Shown here: positions 9,801 through 21,900 of the stretch, piece after piece
How the letters are laid out: each line of letters starts with the position of its first letter
Position numbering within the stretch: position 1 is the stretch's first letter
Assembly (NCBI GenBank): GCA_947247005.1
Contig: OX365959.1
Location: 34,368,148 to 34,432,147 of the forward strand
From: Spisula solida
Lineage: Eukaryota; Mollusca; Bivalvia; Venerida; Mactridae
DNA: 64,000 bases
Direction of reading: 5' to 3'
Translations under genes and position numbers: made by a program
Notes under the pieces: model-generated
What the model was told of the DNA's origin: nothing
Databases searched by the model: none
What the model saw: the letters and a program-made list of their open reading frames with translations, nothing else

Positions 9801-12669
9801 TAGCTCTATTTTGGTATTTTACTGTTTACTAGCAAAGCGCTATGTAGTGCTCATCAGAGCTACAGATAAGGTTTTAGTCCTTTGGGTATTTTACCACCGA
9901 GTTTCAATTTTAATTTGGTTTTGACAAATTTTAATTGGGTATTTAATAAAATTCATTGGGTAAATGATATTTTATGTACTAATTTTCACTATAACATCAT
10001 ATTCTATTTGGGTTTTCCAGATTTTCTTTGCTTTTTCTTACTCCCTCCTCCAAAAATCTATTGGGTTTTTAAGAAAATTAATTGGGTAATTACCCCAATA
10101 CGCAGCTTGTCTGTAGTGCTGGCTCATATATCACATTATCCCGACACCGGATGAACCAACTCTCACAATTGAAAATTGATGCAGACAAGCAACAACTAAA
10201 ATGGGATATGGAGGGAAAATTGATCAAACTATCATTTAAAAACCAGCAGCACTTTTTACCTTTATTCTAGCCTTCAGTACTTTGATAAGTGTGAGTACGT
10301 CTCCATGGAAACCACATGATCCAACAACAGTATTCTTTGTGAGCTGATATGTCTTAGGCTGGTCCCGTGTATGAATGGAGAAACCTTCACTCAGTCTGGA
10401 ATCAGAAGCGATCACAGCAAAGTCTTCACCAGCAACAGCCAACACAGATCTGAAAAAAGAGCATTTAGTGATCAATACAGGACTCGAAACTAACACTGGT
10501 CTGAGACAAGTGGTTTTCATGGAGGACCACCAGCCTTTGGAATGCAGGTGGTCCTACTCCCATTGACTACAGAATATTTCCAAGAAAATATCTTTTTAAA
10601 CAGGACCTAGTCACTTTTAAAGAGAGCATGAAAACTGGAAATTGCTGAATGAAATCTCATTAACAATTCAAAATAAAACAATACATAGTAAGAATACAGC
10701 TGCACTGTATGATAAAAGTTATTTTTTAATTTCTCAACAGTCAGTAGGACCACCTGGAATTCTGTGACTTTCTGTCGGACCAGCATGTTTCATATTAAAA
10801 GCTGCTGATCCTTCAGGCCACTACGAAAAATAAGTTAGTGTCAAGCCCTGCAATATCAATATTTTTTATACAGTGGGGTAAATCTTCAATAATGATAATC
10901 AAGACCACCTTTGGGACACTATAAACCTGCTTAATTCATAATGACTTCAGACTTCTGTAATAATATAACTAAACAAGACATTAAGAATTGCAAACAATAC
11001 AGAAGTCTCCTACCGGTTTGAAGGCATGACCCTATAAATTATTTCAATTTTTCTGTTGCTATCAGCTATGGCAACCACAATTTCTGTCTGAATCAAAATT
11101 TTTTTAGATGTGCCTAATCTCCTTATTGGCACCTACACACATACAAAGTTTCATAAACCTAACTGAGAAACTGCAGGCTTCGCGAAAGTGAAAAAAAAAG
11201 GCCGGACATCCGGTCCGGCATAAAATAAATTTGGCCGGACCGAATCAAATTTGGCCGGACCGAACAATATTAATAGGAAACCGTTAAAAAACCAAATGAA
11301 GAGAGATGTATAGATAATGCATGTTCTTCTTAAATTATTCAGTGGTAAATTATTTAGAAATGCATTGTTAGCTTTAACACACAGTTAACAAGTGTTTTCA
11401 AATAGGCCTAATTAGATAGTTTGCCTTTTCACAATGGGCTCATTCAGCCCATTCAATGAGCATAAATCAGACAGGACTTTCTGTCAAGAGAAATGTTATT
11501 TTCATTTTACCATTTAATATCAAACATCTTTAAACTAAATCACGTTTTTTCGTGTTAAAAAGCCCCCTCGGAAATCGTCAAAATAAAAATATATTCAGAA
11601 AAAAAATCGCGAACATTCCGGAATCCGTACCGTGTACTACGGGTTTTATGCGCATCCAAAAAATAATCAGTTTTCGCGACCTTCATTTCGCTGAATTATT
11701 TTACATTTTTGACGATTTCGGAGGGATATCTTGTTGAATCTCGACGAGGATTTACGAAAATACATTCGTGTTACATTCTTTACAATAATCTTCAACTACG
11801 ATGTGGGAATATCGCCGTCCAGACTTAAAATCTCCGTCGGACCAACGGTCCGACATTCAGTCAAATTTTGCCGGACCAAAGCATTTTTTGTCGGTCAGGA
11901 CCGACGGTTTTCGCGATGCCTGAAACTGTTAAGAGTGATGGCAGGATCTCTTTGAACAGACTGAGCTAGCTGGCTGCCTACACAAGTTTCTCCCTTATTA
12001 CTAAACAGGCTCAGACCGTGACACTTACATTCCCCTTTATTTCTATGGCTATCCTTACCCCCACTGAGGTGTTTCAAACATTTACTGCTGTCTCCTGTCC
12101 ATTAATGTAACTTCTGCTTCTGTCATGGGACTCTATGTACGTAGTCTACTAGAACTGATTTAGCCAGGTGCCTGTCGTAAGTCAGTTTCCAGAGTGAGAC
12201 TCAACAAACCCATCAACTTGATCAAGCAACAATTTTCGCCTAATTGAGCTTTTGAGCACATTAAGGCTATCTCCACAACATGATCAATACAGTGACACTC
12301 CTTCCCCTCCAGGCATGCGAACACCACTGAGTCGGATAATCACTGACTGAGCCAGCTCGGAGTCAAACACGCGACCCATAGTTTGCACTCTACGTGCTGA
12401 CTCAGCGACTGATCTAAGCGTCTTATCAGCGCAAGCTTGAATGAAATAGCGACAAAATTAAAGTGGTTAACTGTTATTTGGTGGTTAGTCTTTGGCTATA
12501 GATTATTGTTTTTAGTTAGTGAATATTTTGACCAGTCATAATGCGGTGGGTGGGGTAATAAAAACATGCTTTTATCTTACCCTCCGTTGAATGAATATGG
12601 ACTGAAATAACTTTGTTTGGGTCCAGCTACTTGGTAGTCTTCAACACCTCTATGATTTAAAACCTCCAT
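3864..12669 (-). CDS. PSMB1: Proteasome subunit beta type-1 (20S core beta-6), five coding exons
   Basis: This is a structural, non-catalytic beta subunit of the 20S proteasome core. The coding exons are 12669-12581, 10449-10260, 8456-8327, 6996-6890 and 4049-3864. All junctions are GT-AG, the phases are 2, 0, 1 and 0, and the result is 233 residues with a stop, close to the usual family length. The N-terminal part ends [10 protein letters not shown]. Exon 2 carries [20 protein letters not shown] and the [10 protein letters not shown] region. Exon 3 holds the [18 protein letters not shown] strand-turn. Exon 4 has [19 protein letters not shown]. Exon 5 has the C-terminal [16 protein letters not shown]. 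The mature N-terminus lacks the catalytic Thr1, as expected for beta-6. An AATAAA signal (minus strand, 3856-3861) follows the stop almost directly. The gene is divergent from ANAPC2. The introns hold many transposon copies. Identification is firm; exon borders were set by eye. Confidence 0.95.
4396..4589. mobile_element. Short element with CAGGGGTTCC inverted ends
   Basis: Lies in PSMB1 intron 4. The ends are CAGGGGTTCC and GGAACCCCTG. A second copy, with decayed ends, lies at about 16033-16230 in an ANAPC2 intron, and a fragment at about 49976-50010. The CAGGG start resembles hAT-type ends, but no 8-bp target duplication is visible here. Confidence 0.65.
5377..5717. repeat. Interspersed TIR repeat, copy 1 (partner at 61924-62305)
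   Basis: In PSMB1 intron 4. It begins GGCCTAAAATAAAATATTG and ends with an imperfect inverted copy (...GATGGGGAAACC...TTGGCCC). It is closely similar in the same orientation to 61924-62305 in the laminin intron, about 56 kb away. The two differ mainly by a ~40-bp internal segment repeated in the second copy. Confidence 0.8.
5937..6840. mobile_element. piggyBac-like MITE bounded by TTAA
   Basis: The left end reads TTAAGGAGGTACG and the right end CGTACCTCCTTAA. TTAA at 5937-5940 and 6837-6840 is the expected piggyBac target duplication. The inner ~896 bp has no transposase ORF, so any movement would have been non-autonomous. It lies in PSMB1 intron 4, just upstream of exon 4. Confidence 0.65.
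7105..7471. mobile_element. TIR element ending CAGGGGCGTAGCCAG
   Basis: The ends are CAGGGGCGTAGCCAG and CTGGCTACGCCCCTG, followed internally by a second matching block (TGTTACGCAC, same orientation side). TCAGC flanks both ends (7100-7104 and 7472-7476) and may be a 5-bp target duplication. It abuts the tRNA-like SINE that follows. Confidence 0.7.
7472..7695 (+). mobile_element. tRNA-derived SINE
   Basis: The A box TGGCCGAGAGG fits the Pol III consensus exactly, and a B-box-like GGTTTCGTTCC lies about 45 bp downstream. A non-tRNA body follows. The tRNA part does not fold into a proper acceptor stem, so it is not a tRNA gene. Confidence 0.65.
7750..7960 (-). mobile_element. SINE family B copy, minus strand
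   Basis: Shares the body of the copies at 29108-29305 and 26595-27600, with the marker TTTCCTCC-ACA...GCTGGTTCC reading on the minus strand. The tRNA-like end lies near 7900-7960. Confidence 0.6.
8529..9353. repeat. Interspersed element with ~145-bp internal tandem repeats
   Basis: Starts AACAAGAGGGCCC...GGGCCCTAGGTCGC. GCTCACCTGTCAAAGT near the start is inverted as ACTTTGACAGGTGAGC near the end. Between them are about 4.6 copies of a ~145-bp unit marked by TGACCTAGATTTTGTTGAGA (units at 8621, 8766, 8911, 9055 and 9204). A GGACGGACA run precedes the 3' end. This kind of element is widespread in bivalve genomes (from general knowledge). It lies in PSMB1 intron 2. Confidence 0.85.
9354..10259. 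other. PSMB1 intron 2 remainder
   Basis: No exon seen. About 9890-10090 is rich in TTTTAATTGGGT-like motifs and looks like an old AT-rich repeat. Confidence 0.5.
10477..10852. mobile_element. Probable TIR element in PSMB1 intron 1
   Basis: The left end CAGGACTCGAAACTAACAC is matched in inverted form by GTTAGTGTCAAGCCCTG at the right. Internal segments GGTGGTCC and GGACCACC are also inverted. No ORF. The CAGGGCT end is hAT-like, but no target duplication was confirmed. Confidence 0.5.
11174..11922. mobile_element. Non-autonomous TIR element with GGCCGGAC subrepeats
   Basis: The ends are CAGGCTTCGCGAAA and TTTTCGCGATGCCTG, flanked by GAAACTG on both sides (7 bp; 8 bp with one mismatch, which would fit a hAT insertion). 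Next to each end are runs of GGCCGGACCGAA and CGGTCCGAC motifs in opposite orientation. No transposase ORF is visible. Confidence 0.65.
11923..12580. other. PSMB1 intron 1 with a tRNA-like SINE fragment
   Basis: At about 12315-12425, minus strand, there is a tRNA-like segment (a GATCAGTCGCTGAG region, then GTGTTTGACTCCGAG). No coding exon. Confidence 0.4.
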
Positions 12670-12937
12670 TATTGGTGATATAAATCAGAGAAGGAATATC
12701 GTATGAAAATGGAAAAGTTTGTTTTCCTTAGTCAGTCTCGCCGGTACTCTCGTATTCTCTAAGCCAAAATGAAACTATATTTTTTATATGTTTTATAGTT
12801 AAATAAAAGTGTTATATGAATAAATATGATATCTTCGTATGACATTTTTAATATAAAATAATATACCAGGAAATAATGTATGTGTTATAATAGATATGTA
12901 TGTAAAATAAAATGTTTACTTTTACGAGATTATCAAA
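12670..12937. promoter_or_regulatory. Shared PSMB1/ANAPC2 bidirectional promoter region
   Basis: The two start codons lie head to head with 268 bp between them, so this interval must hold both 5' UTRs and both core promoters. It is AT-rich, with no canonical TATA box at a suitable distance that I would rely on and no CpG-rich core. Role is inferred from position only. Confidence 0.6.
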
Positions 12938-15900
12938 ATGGCAGCCTCCATGGATGTCATAAATGGAGCTTGGGATCTTGCAACAAAATTCATCAGTCCG
13001 TGGATTGTCGAGGTAAATTACGGGTGACAACACAATAATTTGTTAAAATGTATTGTAATGTACTAATGATACGTTGCATTTATGTTTTGAATTAGAAAAC
13101 ATCACTATTTCCTTAACACAGAGGTGGGTGGGGTAACTATTTTATGTCTGTCAAGCCAGTTAGGTAAATATTACTTGGGAAATAAAGTGATGAGGAGCTA
13201 CACAACTGTTTGGAATGTTACTTATCCCTGTTAGTGCCCTGTCGAATCTCGTCCTTTTTTCCACCAAGACGCAACACTGCCACACCTTGACGACAATGCA
13301 ATGGCACCAAGACATTGTTTGTAATGCAACACTGCCGTATAATAGGCCCGTATGGAATTTGACAAATGCGCCCCAAATGCGATACGACAATGGACCATTG
13401 CCTCCCAATTATGGCGCATGACAATGCGATACAACAAGGAACAATGCAGTTACGGACAACAATATGATATAAGTTATAATGCACAACATTGCATACCATC
13501 AACATTGCAACAACGCGATACGATGCTTGACAAGGTGATGTGACATACATTGTGACATACATTTATTGTGCCAATTAGGGGTTGTGATTATAATGAATGT
13601 CGTGTCGCATAATGTTGTCCGTTGTATCTCATTGTGATTGTCATGTGTCATGCCACATTGTCGAATAGCATAACCGTGCGATACATTTGGGGGAGCGACA
13701 GACAACATTCAACATGGCACTAACAGTATTCCCTAGTATTTTGAAACACCCACTTTCTCACCTATAACATTCTCCTATTTCTGCCACAACGGGGTTAAAA
13801 TACCAACAGTCATTAAAGCCTTAAATTCTTCATGTAATGTTTTAATCTACTCTGTTGGGTATTTTACATGGCAGTGGCTAGCCGTCCAGCACCGGACAAC
13901 TAGACTGCGAAATTAGTCATCCGGCATCGGACGACTAGCAAAGGCTACGTGCATTGACTAGGGAACTGTCATTCTATTTCTATGCATTAGGCATCCAGAA
14001 TTTCAGTTATTTTCTTGTGATAAGTATGACGTATGTTTCTACCTTGTAATAAACTACGAATCCGATGCCGGACGACTAATTTCGCTTTCTAGTCGTCCGG
14101 TGCCGAACGGCTAGCCACTGCCATTTTACATCGAGACATTTTATGTATTAGGTACTCATTAAAATCAATTGTGTAAATGAGCATTTTATGTAGCATTTTT
14201 ACATTAAAATTTAGTGAATTTTATTATTCACTGAAGGGGTTGCCAGTGGTTGAGTGGGGTAACACTCTTGACTGCATGCAGGTAGAGAGGTCCCTGGTTA
14301 GAATCTTGACAGAGGCATTTGGTCATTTCTGAAACAAATTAAGTGCTTTCCACCCAACTATACATTAATTAAACTGGTTGGTAACCCAGAGGTACCCATG
14401 CAGTTACAACTGTCTAATCAAACAAATATCAAAATACAGTATTCACTCACAAGTTGTATTTCTTCTTATTATAGGAGAGAGTAGGACCTAAAACAAATTT
14501 TGAATCAGCAGTGAATGTATTGTGCCATAATGGACTGATCAACTTGCTTGAGGATTGGTTCTTTGAAGAAGTTCAACGTGATTTACGACAACGTGTCTCT
14601 CCGGCATTCTGGGAATTATTCGACAACTTGGCTGCCAGCGATTCACAGAGTGACAAATCTGAACAGAACATTGATTGTTTACAAAAGGCTACAGATTACC
14701 TACATAAAATATCTGAAGAATACCAACCATGTATTCAAGCGTTAGAAAATTTACCACGGGAGATCAACCGGAACTATTCCATGTTAGCGTTCTGTGGTGT
14801 CGCCAAGGTGTCGGATGTTGTCAGAATTCTTTTTAAAGCTGTTGTGTTTAACAAAGCTAGTAGAGGCTTCAGAGAATGTGTGGGACAGTTTTACTCTCAA
14901 GCATTTGGAGTTTTTCACTACTTGAATCATAATTTTGAACAAGGTAAGTTGGAATGGACTGCTTCTATCTTCTAGACTAGTAGTTTAATCTGACATTGAA
15001 TGAAATATTTACTCTAAACCAAAAATATTACAAAAACACATTATATTAGTACCAGATACATGTATATTAACATCAGTGGTAAAGTTGTTAAGGCTTTTGT
15101 CATTGATTATGGAGTCAGGATGGCGAAGGGTCAAATCCTTGCCCAAATTATTCTGAAATATTGATATGGTACAGCCAGTGTTCATTCCACGGCAGCGCTG
15201 CTGTGCCATACCAAATGGTACCAGGTTTTCCATTGCTTGACACACAGCATATCATTGTGAGTATATAATGTGTCTGGACTGATCAATAGAAGCTGTAAAC
15301 TTGTTTCACAATGTTCCTACATAAAATAAATTATTTTAAATAAACTTAATAACTGAACATATCTGATGAAATGAAGAAGTATCATTTTAGGCAGATTGTG
15401 AAACAAGTTTTTTTCACATATTAATCACAACAGACACTTCTTCTTGATGTTATCCATTGACACGAGGGTATGAGAGAACCCGCCAGTTTCCCTTCTATGC
15501 TGAACATCTAGCCAGGGAATTACTTGTACCATTATTTTACTATGGTAAACTTGGCCTGGGATCAAACCCAGGACCTCACACACAGTGACACTCAAAGTGG
15601 ACTACCACTAAGGTATCAAGAAAATAGCGTTATAATGACCAATGAAATGATTTTGTGATTATGATAAATCTGTGATATCTCTGTTACAGTTGATGAAGAT
15701 GATGAGGAGACGATGGAATGTTTGGGTTGTATACAGGAGAAGAGTCATTGTGCTTGTCAACAAATCATGCAACGTTTCCACTCCATCAATGCTAAACTGT
15801 AAGTAGCGTACAAGTTTTTGCTCAAATCAGGGTACTTACTAACTCGTATATTCGAGACAATACTTATATTCGAGCACTTGAAACTTTACTGTAATAAACT

Positions 15901-18900
15901 TTGTAACATGTATTTGTTTAGTGGTGCCAATTTTGAGTCTGGCCTCCCATGGAAATTATCTCGAAGACACATGACAGTATTTGAGATTTATCTCAGCTTT
16001 GATTGAAATGTTTTGGGAGATCAGAGCCTGGTATACATCAATGGTTCCCCTAGCTTCTGAATCTGAAGGGTCATTTTGATACTTTTGACTAAAATTTACT
16101 ATTTTATATGCAAAATACCCATGATTTTAAGAAAAAATGACCCCTCAAACCAAAATCTTGAGGGTCAAAATGTGGCTTTTGGAAATTTCAAGAGTCCAAC
16201 CCCTACTCCCGTGTCAAATGGAATCAATGAAGCCTGTATACTGACCCTTACAATGAATGGCACACTGTATGGCCTCTGAAATTCGTGACTCTTTATGCCT
16301 GTGAGTTACCTAGTGAGGTTGGTATACATTTAATTGTATGTACATGTATTTGTGTTACAGTGATGAGGTTGGAGTACTAGAACAAGTATCGGGGACATCA
16401 GTGACAGCCCTCATACATGAACAGATACAACAACATGTAGAGAACACGTGTCAGGGAAACTTTGAAACAGCTTATCTCGATAGTTTAGAAAACGTAAGTA
16501 TGTCGCCAAGCACAGTTAACTCAGTCACAACTCACTGCCCAGGTCTGGTATTCTCAATGCATCTTTAGTAGAAACCTCAGACTTTTCTTAAAATCTGAAG
16601 AAAAGTTTAAGTGTATCATCTGAACAAGCACATCATGATCATTTATTTTCTACATAGTTTGGAAGCATTATGTTTGGTTTTTTCCTCTACTTCTTTAACA
16701 GCATTTGCCTCTCACTAAAAGTGCTTATGTTGATTTTCAGTGGTTAGAGAATAAAGTACTTGGATGGTTGAAGTTGGTGTATTCACTAAACAGGACAAAT
16801 ATAGGTTCAGACTGTATCGAGGGGTTCAAAGGTAGACTGATTCACTTCCTGTGGGAGACATATGCTAATGTACAGATCAGTCAACTCTTCAAAATTATCA
16901 TTGGTAAAGTATTTCTCTTTATGCCCCAGCATCTACTGATGTGGGAGGCATATAGTGATTGTCCTGTCTGTTCGTCCGACAGTTTGTTCGTTCCATAGAA
17001 AATGTTAACCAAAACTTTCAAGTTCTTGAAACTCAAATATTTTCCATTGAGGCATTGCTTTCAAACTTGGCATACTTGTTTACCATCATAAGCACCTTGC
17101 ATTGTCAACGCCATGTATCACTCTCCAATATTTCTACAGAATTACGGCCCCTGATTGACTTACCTAGTTTTTATGGACAAGGCTTCCACCGGGGCATAAG
17201 CGTTTACTGAATGCAGTCTTGTTTCTTCTCGTTTTCCATACCCCTAATGGAGATTACTGAGCGATCAGGAAGTTGGTGTCGAGAGTGATTAATATAAGCT
17301 ATGATGAAATAAGGTGTACAACATAATTGTAAAGACTATTCTTATTTCTTTAAAACTTTCCTATTATTGGAATGTCTTGATAGCTTAGTAGCAGCGCATC
17401 CAATTTGAGTGTCCGGGGTTTACTCTTTGATTTACATAATTAGTGATGAAACAATCTTCACCAGGACCTAGAAATAGTTATGTTATAGCCGAATGTTTGC
17501 TATATCTGATTGTTTTGGTGTAATCACAGGTAAGGGTCCCATGCCTTTTAGTCCTACATCCCGAGAGAATTAGATTCCTGTTGAGTCTCTATTAGAGTCA
17601 CACAAAGAATTGGATACCTGGTTCGTCAAAACAGAGGGACAGAAACCCAATAAGTGTGTGAGAGGTGGGATCCCTATGATAATTGTGTAAATAATATTTT
17701 GAATGTACAGATTTTCCGGAGTCGGAGCCGGCCATATTGGATCTGAAGACTTGTTTAGAGAAGGTGGATATGAGATCACATTTAGTCACTACACTGAAAT
17801 CCTCACTGGAGACTAGGCTGCTTCACCCTGGTAAGTTTGAACCATGAGCCTGTTGTCAAAGGAAAGTGCTTCATAGCACTCTGTCTGGTGTTTTATCCCC
17901 TTCAATACAACATAGTAGTAAAAGAAGTAGTAGGAGGTAATCTACAAAAAGTGCTGCAGAGCATTTTGCTTAGACAATAGGCCCATTACACTGAAATCCT
18001 CCCTTGAAACTAGGCTGCTTCACTCTGGTAAGTTTGAACCAGGAGCCTGTTGTCAAAGGAAAGTGCTCAGTACATATAGCATTTTGTCTGGGGTGACCTG
18101 AGGTAACCTCCACAAAAAGTGCTGCAGAGCACTATGCTTAGGCCACCAGCCCCATATTTCTGACAGGTGATATGAATTATCAGAGTGGCCAATTTTGCTA
18201 GTTAAGCTCACAGTGTGAGCTTTTTATTGATGGTCATCTATAATTTTATGTGAGTCTGTCAACAATTTTTGTTTCTGCACGATTTCGGTTTCATTTTAAT
18301 TTAATTTATGAAATTTTGCATAGGAGACTTACACACTACTTGTTTCACCATAAGCATTCAGAAGAAGAATTATTGGTTTCGTGTTAGCTAGAAACCCTGG
18401 TTTTCATAGATTATCCATGTTTCAGGGATCCTTCAGTTCCGGATTAATCAACAAATCCTGATTTGCTGCATTAGAAATAATAGTTATTTGATAAAAAATT
18501 CAAAGTATTGACTAAGTTACGGTCATTTGAAATCTCATTTGTTGCATTTAATTATAGAAAAATGTTCAAAACAGAGTTTGGTGTAGGGATGTGTGCTAAT
18601 GGTACCTGAACGAGAGTATGCATCTTATTTTTCCAGATTATGCATTATGTCTCAGTAAGACCCCTGTAGTTATTGTTTCTTGTTGCAGGTGTAAATACAG
18701 CAGATATTCTGACAGCATATATATCCGCTATCCGAGCTCTACGTGCACTGGACCCAGCTGGCGTTATACTCGAACTTGTCTGTGATCCTGTACGCAAATA
18801 TCTCAGGTACATGTATATAGTACAAATGTAGTTTGTTTCTGAATATACTGTGTTAATTTCTTGAAGCTTGTTACACAGTCATAGAAATTATGTCAGATGG

Positions 18901-21900
18901 CAGCAATTCAAAATGCCGAAGCAACAGAAACCTAGGTTTATTAATTACTTGGTGAAATATTATAGTGGAAAACTGTAATTTAATCAGTCACATTTTTTAC
19001 TAAAAAACAAAATTTGACAGGGAAAGCAGCATACCTCAGAAACAGCCAAACACAAAGAAGCACATCATCAAAGAAGCACATCAAAGAAGCACATCAAAGA
19101 AGCACATCAAAGAAGCACATCAAAGAAGCACATCAAAGAAGCACATCAAAAGTGTAACAAGAAAAATGAAAAAGCACAAGACAGTAACACACATAAAGGA
19201 ACAACAACAAATCACAAGTACAATATATGAATACATGTATATATGTGTTTTGTAGGTCAACAGTCACTGTATATGTATACTTGTATAATTATGCCCCCAT
19301 TTTTTATGAGGGGGTATATTGCTTTGCATATGTTGGGCGGTCTGTTGGTCGGTCAGTGACCAAAATTAATGTTTTCCGTTCAATAACTCAAGAACGCTTT
19401 GGCCTAGGATCTTCAAACTTTACATTGAGGTTGGTCTGCAACAGAAGATGACCCCTGTTGATTTTGAAGTCAAAGGTCAAGGTCGCTGTGACCTTTAACA
19501 TTAATGACTATTTGGCTGTTATGGGGGCATACATGTTTGTAACATCTCTTGTTATATTTGGTAGATCTAGGGAAGATACAGTTAGATGTATTGTATCTAA
19601 CCTGATTGATGATGCTAGCAATGAACTCCTGGAGGAGTTAGTTAAGGGTCAGCCCCTACTTGATGAAGCTGCACACAATGAAGAAGAGGACGGGGACTGG
19701 AACAAATGGATGCCGGACCCTGTTGATGCTGATCCAGGTATGTGTGTGGGTACTATCAAGTATGAGAAAGTTGAGCTTCCAGCACTCGAAGGCGGTGCTC
19801 TTATGTATACCTTTGCACAACAAGTTATAAAGGGGGTATTCTTGTCCGTCCGTCCTGCTTCTGTAGATGCAATCTTGTGGACACAAACCCTACAATTTTG
19901 GCAAAATTTCCTTCAAACATTCACATTGTGAAAAACCTCAATATGTAGTTGTGCATAAAGGAAGGAATTGCGCTCTAATGATATATGTCAGAATTATGGC
20001 CCTTTGCAGGTTGGGGGATATATTAGTCTGCGGGATGGTGACAGTTATAGTTTATTCATGTTGAATGTCGTTATGCATAAATGAAAGTAAGAGTTAATAG
20101 TATTTGTGACTGATTTCAATGGAATCATTCTATGAAGTTTGGGTTTCCTTTTTATACATCAAAAGTTTTACATGTGTTGAAGAAATGACCGCCTCGTTTG
20201 TGAACTGTCTATGTTGACTTTGCATGATTGCATTTTTCAAGCAAATGCCTCAAGCTCTTTGCGAAAACAAAAGTTATGTCGTCTTTTTTACAAGGCTAAT
20301 AGTGTTGAAGCTATAGTCCACTGACAATAACACTAGCCTTTGTTTATAAATAAAAATGACAAGTTGATACATTCCGAAGTTGATTTATGTTTGATCTTGT
20401 GCATAGTAGCTTTAAATGCATGTACCGGTACTCTATCAATCTATACTTGAAAACAAGCAGTCAGTCGACCAGTGTTGGTATTATTGTTTGTTGATTGATA
20501 AGGCTAGAGTAATCTCCAGCGAGCTATAGTGTTGACTTTGTTTACTGACTGGCTCAGTTTTGAACACGGTCTATGTTGACTTAAGAAATAATGAATATGT
20601 ATCTGTGTTTTATCGTAGAATAAAGCACAGTGGCAAGTTTGGATACGTAGTAATTAAATCGCGAGTGCGTAGCTTTATTATAGATAAAACACAGGTACAT
20701 ATTCATTAATTCGATTCTAACATAGTCAATATTCCACATTTAACGACATTTCAATTCAATACATACTAACTGCTGCAGTATCTTCTTCCTCGGAACGCTA
20801 AATTAAGTTATTTAGCCGTAGCTGTGTTTTAACTATAATTCATGCACTCCCTAGTTTCCTCTATATTTATATAAGTGGAACTGCTGGTTGTGTTGACTGT
20901 ATGATTTCAGCAACTGCGTCTAAGAGTAGGCGAGCATCAGACATTATCAGTATGCTGGTGAATATATACGGTAGTAAGGAACTGTTTGTGAATGAATATC
21001 GTACTCTGTTAGCTGATAGAATTCTCACCAACTTCAACTATGAGATAGAGAAAGAAATACGCTACCTGGAATTGTTAAAGGTATGTTCCCAGGCTGTGTC
21101 ATACCAAAGACGAAATAAAAATGAACCAGAAATTCCCTTACTAGACGTTCAGCATAAAAGGGAAACTGGCTTCTCTTCTCTCATACCCTCCTGATGATGG
21201 ATTACATCAGGAATGAGGTGTCAAGAGTGATTAATATTAGTTGGAAAACTTGTTAAACAACGACCGTAAATAAATTAGAATAAACTAGACACTATTTGAT
21301 TGTGATATTTAGAATTGTGTGACTCCCAACATTTTAATGTCTAGAACTTAAAGAAAATATAGCTATGTAACTGTATTACACTGTTTAACTGGAACTAATC
21401 CTTTTGCCTATCCTGGTGCCTAATGTTCTTAATACTATTATAAAGTATTTACTTGAAACTTACAATATTTTCATGACTTACGTTCCTTTTGGGACAATAT
21501 CGCTCTGCTTAGAAGGAGAACGCTATTTTGAGAAAACAAGAAAAAAGTGTCTGAAAACTACTCTTTACTTATGGAAAAACAAGTTGTTTTCAACTTCAAT
21601 TTGATCAACATGACCTGATCCGATTTTCGTGAAAATAGGCTCATAAGAAGCGCCTTGTGATGCAGATTTCAAATATTATGGGTCTTATAAAGTTGTAAGT
21701 AGCACTTAATGATCTTTTCATTCTAAGCCAGCAATATATACTTTACAGTGACAGCTCTTGTTAATGTTTATGTTTTGGAAAGTAACTTAATGTTACATGA
21801 TTAAGTATTCTCTTACAGTTACGGTTTGGTGAATCACAGATGCATTTCTGTGAAGTAATGTTGAAAGATGTTGCCGACTCAAAGAGAATCAATACACGTA

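Noticed and set aside
13160..13708. Cluster of overlapping ORFs on both strands
   Set aside because: Caused by a repetitive GCGATACGACAATG-type composition that lacks stops; no conserved protein in any frame.
19832..19931. Extension of ANAPC2 exon 8 reading frame past 19737
   Set aside because: A clear GTATGTG donor ends the exon, and the extension is repeat-derived sequence.
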